NCBI RefSeq assembly: GCF_021347895.1
Contig: NC_067122.1
Coordinates: 9,723,983-9,787,982, forward strand
Source of the DNA: Acanthochromis polyacanthus
Lineage: Eukaryota > Chordata > Actinopteri > Pomacentridae
DNA length: 64,000 nucleotides
Direction: 5' to 3'
Below, in pieces: positions 11,501-23,003 of this stretch. The first letter of the stretch is position 1; the number at the start of each line of letters is the position of its first letter. Position numbers and translations under genes: made by a program. Under the pieces are notes generated by a model, which searched no databases, had not been told where the DNA came from, and saw only the letters and a list, made by a program, of their open reading frames with translations.

Positions 11501-14500
11501 AAAACATGCTTCCTCAATAAAAACGTTGTGACAAACAATCACACAGACGCACTTTGCTTACTTCAAAACATTCAGGGGTTTTGATGCAACAGCTTTGTTC
11601 GCAGGATGGCCAATAGTTTATGGAGGCTATCTTTAGATTGCATTGCATGAGGGTCATTCCAGGTGAAATGACCAGATATTCCTTGGGAGTGTTGCTGCAC
11701 CATCTTCAAATTAGTCCTAAAATTGCATGCCATTAGATAGTCACAAAAGTACTTTCTATGCAAAATTGTAGGCCTGTAGCTCAAATAGTTTCTGAGTTGT
11801 GGAGGTCTGAAATTTTCAGAATTCGGGCTATAAAAAGCCTCGCCAGCGTTTTTTGCATCTTTCAGTGGTTATTTCTCAGCCTCTGGACATACCAGAGAGC
11901 TGTGAGTTGGTAAACAAGGCCCCTGCATGTAGCTAGTATCCCACAAACATCCCCAGGTGTTTCCCTACACTCTGCAGGCCATGGGGGCTTGCTAAAAATG
12001 CAAAAAAAAAAAATAAAGAGATACCTACTCACATGTCATGATATCTACAGGTATGGATGTCTGTGTGAAAAAAAAAATTACCACTTGGAATGAATTGAAT
12101 AAAGGTTTGTATCTGTTTTAACAGGCTTGTAATTTTGCATGTAAGCAAATATCAGTGTAGAGAGTAAAAATCACACTTGGAATTTTTCTTGCCGTGTACA
12201 ATATTTTTTATTCACTTGTAAATATTTGATAATCATTAAATCTAAGTAAACTATCAGACAAAGTTTCCTATAGCCTACTAGAGTATATTTAGAAACTGTA
12301 TAACACTGCTGTCAGAAAAATAATAAAGGATAAAGAATCCCAAGGGCACGGTCAAAGCTGACAAGTTGGTTGAGGTGGTAGGAGAGGGGGAGGTGCAGTT
12401 GCTGTCTTTGCAAAGGCCCTGAAGCACCAGTTGCTATCTGCAGTCACACGAATCTATAGCCCTTTAAAGACAAGCAGCCCTTTACATTAATCTGACAGTC
12501 TCAGATCTCAACAAGTACACTGGTCATGACAGGAATCTTACTACATCGGGCTTAGTAACATTTACAAATCACTTTCAACATGGAGCAAGTCTGAAAGCTG
12601 TAAAGACAACAGCAGTGCAAGATGAAACAGAAAGAGATGCATGTACCGCCTTCTAAGATGACGGTAATAAATGTATCTTCTCGGTGTTAAACTCTTACGC
12701 CAAAAGCAGCTCGACAAATTATGAAATTCTGTGAAAAAGGCCATTTAAATGCTCTGACAAAATTCTTCACAGATCAGATACTCTATAAAAAAAACTATTT
12801 TAAACTTGCGGCGTGACCAGAGGACAAGACATTTTTTGGGGCTTTTTTCAGATAAAATAATGATCTGACCTTGAGTGTTTTTGTTTACAGTATTTCAAAT
12901 GTTTACACATATGTGAATGAACAAATGAGCATCCAGTAAAACACTTTACATAAAACATTTAAGCAAATAGGACTAAACTGACCGTGGTTCTCCTGACTCT
13001 AAATTGGTCTTTGGGGGTGACTATACACAATAGTAAGTATAATTGGTCAGTAAAAAGAATTTATCTGTCTAAGGTTATTGGACAGAAATCTATGCAATTT
13101 GCTACTGTAATATCTCTGGGCATTTAAAGAATAAAAATATCTATGGTTGATAATTTAAAATCCCAGTTTAAAAAAAAAAACTGTTTATTTTTTGTGACAG
13201 TTCTTTTTTTCTTAATGGATAGAATTTTACTGATGACTAAAATCTGTGAGCAGCACCTAAAACCTCTCCAGAGGGCACCAAATGCATATGCACAGTCAAA
13301 TGATAAAAAGATCTTAGATAGCATTAAATGATAAAACTGGTACAAAATGTATCAGTAGTTCAGCATTAGAAGTGCTGACATGTGTCCCAGTAAAGTATAC
13401 AAATCAGTCATGCAGCCTGAGAGAGAATTGATGCTTCTTCCTATTTATAACTCCCTGCTTTGTCTAATTCTTTCCATTCTCAGCTCCCTCTCACACACCA
13501 GGTGACAAATATTGCACCATCGTGCAGGTGTTTCTCTAATTGTCCTCTGTGCCTGTACTGCTCCACCCAAATCTTCAGATCCAACCAAGAAATTTAAAAC
13601 TGGACTCTATGCTACTTGGAACAATTTGCACTTGGTTGTGCTTAAATAAAAGCAAAAATACAACTTTTTTTTTTTTTTTTAAATAAACTGATTCAAGAGC
13701 AAAGGAACTGTTGCCATTACTATTTTGTAGAAACTAAATACTCAGTATCTTTGGGAGCACAATTGAATTCTTGATCAATAGCATCAACATCGGCATTTAC
13801 TTCGTTCTCTATGTGCAGAGACCTTTGTTTTGGAATAAACACCAAATTAAGAATCAAGACATTTCTAGTCAACTTCATGCATGATTTTACATGCTACAAT
13901 TTTTGGCAAGTCCTTGCTGACCTTACAGAAAGCATTTTGTTAGGCCAGTTTGTAAAAATTTACTCTAAAATGACTAAAATGACAAGCAACATGCGATACA
14001 AAACGAAATATGCTGTTGGAGAGACAATATATATGAGGAGATCAGGTCTGTCATTGGTGTTTCAATTTCCTCTGCAGAGGCATTTACAAACTACAAGGTA
14101 AGGTAATACAAGGGGCTAAGGTAATATGGCAAATTAATTCCTCGGTTAATGGTCAAAGGCCAAGTAGCATTAGGAAAAAAAGCAAATTAAATATGCACAA
14201 AGACAAAAAAAATGCTGAATACAAGTGAAAAATGAAATTAAAAACACTCCAACTCACGCTTCTGATTCTGACTTATATCTACACAGGACAATATATTAGA
14301 GTGTTGAGGTAATAGGCTTGACTCTGCTGTTTGCACAAGGCAGTACAAATGAAAAACTACAACGTCAGAGCTCTTTTGGGAAAGATCAGCATGGAGTAAT
14401 AACAGAATCAGCAGAGCTTTCTTGCTTGCAGCAAGCTTGGAAAGTAACTGCTTTCCTCCAAAAAAGACCAGGCAGCAGTGGCAACTCTGTGAAAACGATT

Positions 14501-17500
14501 TAAAGAAACTACAATTCTACATATGCATTCGCTACAAAGACATCTGTGCCCAGACATAAACCATGCATTTTAGGCAGTTGTGTGGCTGCAAATCAGGCGT
14601 TACTATTTCCAAGATAATAGTATATTTGTGTACAAGAAAACTAGTGACTGGACTATGATCTCTGTGTACAACAAGAACTACAACAGTACGCTCAGTTAGA
14701 TAAGTACAGCAGCTCTGGCATCTCTCACTTGTGATTGTTATCACAATGTGAAATGCTGGGCGTTGGCCCAGTTTGCATTGCTCCCAAATTGTGCCTAATG
14801 TCCGATATCTTAAAAAAAAAAAGTGTTCATATCTGACAGAGTAAAGAGCAGAAAGCCAACAAATGAAATTCCAGAAGTGCCCTTTGCCACTACAGCCCAA
14901 CAACACTGCCCAAACCAATTAACTTCCACTAAGAAATGCTTTATCAGGCTGTAAAAGCTTGGGTCGTCTAACTGGAAACAAGACTGCCAGACAGCTGAGC
15001 AAAGGCATGAAACATTTCTAGACATCAGCTTGTGCAGGTCTAGGCATCAGCTTGAAGTTCTATGAGAAAAAAAATATGACGGCAGTGTGCACTTTATGCC
15101 TGCGGTTTTTCAGTAGTTAGTGTTCTCTTCATGTAGCTTCTTTAGCACACAGCCCATAATATAAGAATGAGGATCCCATAGACCTTCCCCTCCCCCACTG
15201 ACAGTGTTGTATAAAGCTGCTGGATAACCTGCTGTGGAACTTGGATCTGTATTAGCTGGTCCAGGAGATTTCACCTGTTATGTAATCCTGTGTTTGCAGT
15301 CTGAGGATGAGTGCGCACGGCTGTGACAGTGAGCTGGTGTCGAACTCTCTCACCAAGAGTGTGTCCACAGTGTCACACAGGCATATGCAACTGTATGCAC
15401 AACAAATGTGTGTGCATGTATGTGTGCACACACATGCATTCCTGCAGCTCAGTTCAGGGTGTACAACTCTATTCCCTGGCAGTGTTGTCTGTATCTTAAA
15501 CAGTGGAAAAGGCACTGAGAGTTACAGTGCCAAAGTGTGGGATGAGCAGAAAACCACAAAAACAAGTCCAAGAGGTGCTGTAAATAAGGAATAGCTATTT
15601 CAAAATAATCCGTCATCCAGGAAGCACCACGATACAGTCAAGTTAGAACGTGCCCACTTTACTCGACGCTCCTCAAGCTCAACAGGTTGAGTGGGCCATG
15701 GAGGCCATGGAGTCGAATCCAGTCCATGGCCCTTTGCTGAAGGTCTTTCCCCAATTCTTCTCCCCACTTTCCTGTTTCTCTCTCACTGCTGTCCCGTCAA
15801 AAAAAAAAAACTTGAAAAAAATAAAAAAAACGACTATTACTCACTGGTTTTGTTCACTGTGCATTGGATAGCCCAGATCAAAGGACAGCATATCTTCTCA
15901 TGAAACAGAAGAGTACTTTAGTTAAGTGGGAATTATTTCTGCACTTAAGTGCTTAAGAACATGTTGAGTAATGCTCAGCCTAAGTCGCCAGACAAATGGC
16001 TTCTAGAAAGCTTCGACTGCACAACACTCAACAGTTTAAACCACAATGTGCATATTTTGACCAGATCCATACACTTTTATAATGCCTTTTAATTGGAATC
16101 CCAAGGTTCTTAATCTGGAAATCTCAGGGAGGTTGTAAGAACAATAAGTCAACGTGAAAAAGAATGATATGGTGCATGCTGCAAACTAGTGCTGCATGGT
16201 GTACTGACAGTAATAAATTTCTGCAATGCCCCATCATTAAAACCGATACTGCATCTCATCATACAAACAGAATGTCATTGTTTCAAGAGAGGTCATATGT
16301 CTTATGAGCTGAATCAATGTGCGACAGCGAGGCAAGCGTGTGTGTGCTGCACCCTACTTCCACTCCCTTCAGGCATAGTCGGGATGCCATCTGCTTTTTT
16401 CTTCTCTCATAAGCCAACTACAGCACAAAGGCAGGTTGCCGACCGCGCAAGGATTGTCCAAAAAGTAGACGAACAAAGTGAAATGTGTCATTATTTTGCT
16501 TACAGGCAGCAGATAGGGCGAGCCTACGGACAACACAAAGCCATTCTTTAAAAGATATTTCACCTGGCAGCAACACATCTAAGCATTTCCCTGAGAGATA
16601 CGCCAATTTGTTCAAAGGCTACAAAGAAAAATGTGATACAGAACATAATTTTATTATGTCCTGGATATCAAAATGTATGAACACATTATTGGGAAAATGT
16701 AATGATTGTTGTCCAATGGCTTGCTTCACATTTTCACTGCCGTGCATAGACATTGTCAAAATATTTATATTTACTTTTAAATAATAAAAAACTAATTTGA
16801 AATTCTATTTTCAGCCGTCCATGAATCTCTTACTTTTCTTTATGTTTCAGGTTTTTGCTGTGGTATGGTTTTAGTCGAGCCATCAATATATTTAGTCAGG
16901 TGTTATATTGAAGTCTACTCCAAACTAATAAAGCTACCTAAAACCTGAGTTCGACTTTTTCTGATCTGTTAATATGCAAAATATTTTCATCCTCAAAAGG
17001 AATGCATGATTTTCTAGACTTACTGCATTGAAAATATGCTGTCAGTAAAGCTTGCATAAAAATGCACTACAATAGAAGCAGCTGAATTCTGTGAAGGCTC
17101 TGGACCAAAGCGTCCCCAACCAACATGTCATCTCTCTTGACAGTGTAATGTAAAGGGAACTTGGACTGATGAGGTGTGACTCCAATTTGGACTTTTTGGA
17201 AGAATGATTTTTTTGTCTGCATTGTAGAATTCAAAATGACTGCAAGTCTATAGCACATTAGCATGAGAAAAAATGAATAGAAGATTTTTAGCACTAGCAG
17301 TATAGGAAATGCAGGGATGACATGAGTGGGACGGCCATGCTACTTAATCAAAAAGACTGATGGTACAAACATTTAAAAGTACACTGCAATGTATTTGACC
17401 ACTGTCACCGCTAAGATACTATATCAAAACAGGCTACAATGTGCCAGCTAAGGTGGTGAAGAAGATCACAATTATCTTATGCCAAGGCAAATTCTCATGA

Positions 17501-18049
17501 AAGATATTCTGGTGTTAGCTGGAGGATAATTTGGCCTTCATCTGCCACCTAATATATCTACTATGTAATCCTAGATATACTTTTAAACAGTATACCTGTA
17601 TGTTAATATCCACGCCATTTACATGATCAATTTTATTGAATGAACCTTTAAAAAATGACATGGCAGGTCATTGGGTGAGTAACATCCATCCCATGTTGTT
17701 ACTTCTATCAAAGTATTCATTTTTTTTAACTTGAAAATACATCTAAAGACAGACTAAGAAATCTGATGCCTAATGAAATGTGAAAAGTGAAGGAGCAGCA
17801 ACACTTAAGGCAGACCTTAACTCGCAAGGAGCCAGGCCCCATCTTCATCTCTGGACACACCAGTCGTGAGAAGAGCAGCCTAACAACTATCAAACCTGGG
17901 GTCGATTCTGAGTTAATATGGTCAGGAACGATCAGCATCATAATGTCCTGCTTTTGTTAAAATGGCAGCAGCATGCAGAGCCAATTGCATTTGCATTACA
18001 TAGTTACTTTAGCAGAAGAAATGATGATTTATTATGTGATAATTGAAAA

Positions 18050-18104
<55 letters not shown>

Positions 18105-19041
18105 AATCAGTGTTCCGATATCTGATATAGCAATGCAAAATTAGATATCAGAAGACATATATTCAATTCAGGGCACTAAACATTATAAAGCACAAACAGA
18201 AGGCATCTCACTGTGACTGTACAATGTAACTCGATTCTTACCCCCTTAATGCAATACCTGGAAATAATTACATTTTAAGTGAATTCTTATTGACTGGCCA
18301 ATAAAACTTACATTATTGGCTTGTCAGTTTATCATTCACAAATTTTGCATCATGGTTTTAAATATGTACTCTTTTTAAGTTCTCTAAGTGTAATGCTGAC
18401 ATCTAGAAACATATACAGAAAAAAAATCAAAATGCACTGAAAGACAAATGGAAATGAGCTCTGTAATAACTACTAAAATGATACCCCCCGATGCCAAGTT
18501 TAAGCCAGTGTATCTAATGGTTTCATCCATCTAACGGTAGGGCTCAAGATCTCGGAAACAATAGGCCGGACTGCTCTTGGCTTGAATAAGTAACATGAGA
18601 CGTAGAGGGAATAGCGTTATCTCCTAAACTCATCTCCAGAAACCTGAACCTTCAAGACTACTCAGTGAGCTGTGACAATTCTGAATCAAACAGGAAATAA
18701 TTAGTTGTGTTGAGCTAAATGAAACAACATAACCGGTAGAACAAAAGCAGCGCTGCTAGATTTCTCATAAAGCAGCTGAATCATATAAACAGTGGGAATA
18801 AACATTAACAGTCAGGCCACAACAACAATCTCATTGTTCATTCTCACTGCAGCATTCTAGGACGCTGCCTCCCCTGCTTATCAGTCCAGAGCAAAACCAC
18901 CAGAGATCTATCATATGTGCGGAGACCCGTGGGGATGCTATCTGCAGAGACTGATCAAAAACGGAGAACAGATTCCAAGCAACCTGCATCGTAATGAGGA
19001 ATGATGACGTCTGTGGGTAATACAGAATGAGTCAGCAGGTT

Positions 19042-19119
<78 letters not shown>

Positions 19120-22100
19120 CATCTCTTTTCTGGATGACAAAGTCATACACACTGCAAAACATGACAGTCAAAATACATACCAGGCAATGTTTAAATACAG
19201 CAGATTGTACCAAGCACATAGATCACATTAAATGAATCACAATAGAAAAAAAAAACATAAATCCCAACGCGTAATATTAGATTATTTCAGTCATTATTTT
19301 TCACCATGTTGTTCTTGCTTCTCCTTTACTAATCGCTGTGCTTGTACTATACTGATGATCACAAGCAACTATGGTTTGAAGCAGCTAGGTTTTGATATAG
19401 GTATGGGTGGGAAGATTGGATTTCCATTTGAAGTGAGATTATCTGCCAGTGCTGTCAAGCAACATGCCAGATGCAATAAATGATGATCATGGTTCTAACA
19501 TTACCACGATATTCAGCTGGATGCACTGCAGTCTCTCAAAACTATTGAATAAACTACACGTGTCGGCGTTTGACTTTAAATAACATGAATACTAGAACAT
19601 ACATGGGTTTGTTTAACCATGCTTTATTTGGGAAAAAAGGCTACAAGCAAATGATGGTGTTTCATACACCACCATACATACATAAATCAATTTCCAAAGA
19701 CATATCACACTAATACAAGCACAATACCTTCAACTATCACAAATAAATCCAGGCGTGAGGCTTTGTCTTTCTATAATAAGATGAGGCGTGTGTGTTCGAC
19801 GATGCTGTGACGGGAGAAGAGTACTCAGGATGTATGAGAGTATGTGACGGTAAAGGTTCAGTCATGTTCATATAGCCTTGCTAAGAAATGCACCCAACCC
19901 CAATAAATACAACAATTCTCAGCTTCCAGGTGCAATGTGATGCAGACACTCCTAAAATAATAGGAAAGCAGTGACGACAGCACTATCTGAAGCAAGAGTT
20001 GTTTTTCTCTCCCACTTTGCGACACACAGCTCCATCAATTCTTTCAACATGTTTATTCCAACCATTGATTAGTTTCGGTTTGTGAACCACAATTTCATCA
20101 GCGATGTCAAGTTTGACAAACTGTCATCAGTGATGTGGAAAATTCAAGAGATTCTGCCCCTACGCTACCTCGGGTTCTCAGGGTACCGATTTGTAATTCA
20201 TCAAAAGAGGAAAAGGGCACAATGCTAATTTTGTTACAAAGCATTTGGATCACTTCTTCCTCCCTTTCTTACAACCACTTCCTTAATTGCCTTTGCTTTA
20301 CAATGCAGAGCTGTCTGCTGCCAGTGTCCAGGGAGCACATCAGCTCAGTGTACCAGTCTCCATTCATCCCTGCAAAACAATGACATGAACACACAGGATA
20401 TATTTACACATGACGTCCGCAGATGTCTTGATCTTTTGAAACACAGGGATCGCTTTAACTAGGAAATTTATCTGACAAAACAAACATATTTAACCTAGCG
20501 TCACACATTAAAGAATGGAAATTGAAGAAGGGCATACACTAAGAATCCTAAATGAAGCTGATTCATCAACATGATAATATGAGATGGTCAAAGAACAGGC
20601 TTCTTGACTTGGGTAACTGTTCAAAGTATGTCTGAAATGCACATGACAAGTAAGAACAAAATTGTGGTTCTGTCTTTGACAAAGACAATATATGATTAAA
20701 GAAATTCAACAACATTACTTGCCCTTGCTAAGCGTAGTTATAGCCTGCAGCTTATTTGTACTAGCTTAGATCCTCTCTGTGTACTTCTGATTAGCTGGCT
20801 AAAACAGATTGTCCACAAAAATTTGCCATTAGCTGCCTTATGTTACACCCATCGCTGAACAAAACATAACTTAGTCATTACCGATATTAATGAATAAACA
20901 ATCATTGATATTAGCATGTACAACAGTGATACTGCTAAGGGCCAATCGTATGCTGGGTCTATCACTTATTGTTAATGCAAACGCGTTACATTTTTAGACA
21001 AACTGAACAGTTACGGTTACGTCAAAACTTAAATATAGCATAAATTTGCCTTACCTCATATTTCCTGACTGACAGTCATCACTGTTTTGTGTGGTCAGCT
21101 CTGCGTCCACAATGACAAATATTTTAAAACTTTAAACGGCTTTGCATATCACAGGTATCCACCAAGTGCATTTTTTGCATCTACCTGTAACCGATTAAAT
21201 CAGACTGCATTTAGTGTGATGTGGGAAGAAAGGAATTGTTCATCATCAGGTCTTGGGTACTGGGCTGGAGGTTCAGAAATACAATTATGTTGAATTGATG
21301 TTGAGTTTTTCAGCCTATAGATTAAAGTTAGAATCTCCTGGCTGACAACAATCCACATGTGTGATGTTGGCACTCTAACAACCAGAGTTAGCAGAAGTGA
21401 GTGATAAACAATTTTCAGCACATTGAGTCTATAAATCATTTTGGTGGATGTGTCCTCAATTATTAGTGTACAGCAGATACTGTAATTTTAAAGGTATTAA
21501 GAAACTGCACAAAAACAGGGCCAAAACTAATGAAACTAATAATGATTTTCATTGTTGATCAACATGTTGTCTATTCTATTTTTGTACAATTAATTGTTTT
21601 TTCTGTAACACAGAAATTGGTGAAATGTGCGATCAGTGTTTCCCAAAGCCCAAGATTATGTCCTCAAATGTCGCTTTTTTCAAGCCTAGCCGCGCTAGAC
21701 CCAGCTCTTAAGACACAAGGGTCTAGGAACGCTCGACAGGGAGGGAGGCGGGCTAAAAGGTTGTCTTTCAAATCACTCCGCAGCAATTGGGTAGGTATAC
21801 AACCAATCAGCGCAACGAATAGGCTGACGTAGTTCCTAAGAGCGCCGGATTGTGGCTAAGTCCCATTAGCTTCCCAACCAGCGGAGCCAACTGGTATATT
21901 AAGGATTTGCCATATCCCGTCGGCATAAGTCCAAATGCGTCTTTCTTCTCAATGAAACACTTCAGTGCCGTCCTTTGTTTATCTTTCAAGTTGAATTTTA
22001 GCTTCAAATCTTTAAGGGCTGTGGTCAAAGCCGAGTCGAAAGATAACTGTTTATTGTGCGCCGGTTGTTTCTGTCAGAATCGTCGCGCTTCTGTCGTCAC

Positions 22101-22956
22101 TTAGTTACGCCCGCCTTCTGACTCTACACTTCATGGTGATTGGTCCGGCCAGTTTTAGGAGCATCCAACCTCAAGCCTTATGGAGGGTAACTAGACCCAC
22201 CCTGGCAGAGAATTAAATTCGTTGCCGTGGCTTGTTTAGCGTGGCTAGGCTAGCTTTTTTCCCACAACTTGGAGATATTCAGCTTTTTAGTTACACAGCA
22301 GAGAAAAAAAGAAATTAATCACAATTTTTCAGACACTGAAATTCGAGAATTCAGATTTATTTTCCTCCAATTACTCAAACCCGATTTGTTCATTGGCAAA
22401 ATAGTTTGTAATTAGTTTAACAGCAGACACATAAATGACTAGTCAATGAAAAGATGCATTATTCAAGAGTAAAAAATCTGGTAAAAACAGGACAAAAAAA
22501 ACAAGCAATATCTTTGACTATGATTTAGTTACATGTATTTTTAAGCATCTTTGCTCTCTGACTTTTAAACTCTCAAACATGAGCAATTGTGGTTATAATG
22601 TCACAGAACAATACTTAATACTGGGGCAACGCTGACATTATGTCTGTTCCATAGCAGCATTATGATGCTGAAAACCAATATGCATCAGCCTATTTACTTG
22701 CTTTTCTTATTCGGATACGGCAAAAACAAAAAGGGAGCTGCAAAACAATACACATCGTAAAACACCATCCTCATATTATACCTGACCTTTCTGCTAAATG
22801 GACCTTTAACGACCAAAAACTTTTCTTAATTTACATTTGCGCTTGGTTTTATTGATGTAAGTCCTGGAGCCAAGCAGGGGTTTTCAGACGCTCAGCAAAT
22901 AAATAAATACATAAAAGCAGCAGTGTGCAAGTTTGATTAAAATCAGTGCACTGCAA

Positions 22957-23003
<47 letters not shown>

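Noticed and set aside
15670..15830. A functional tRNA gene, suggested by the B-box-like GAGTCGAATCC
   Set aside because: There is no intact A box or cloverleaf; the 3' body and poly-A show it is a SINE.
18938..19235. Reading frames with long Cys-Val, His-Thr or Tyr-Ile repeats on both strands, here and near 22933-23148
   Set aside because: They are translations of (GT)n and (AT)n microsatellites, with no coding signal outside the repeat.
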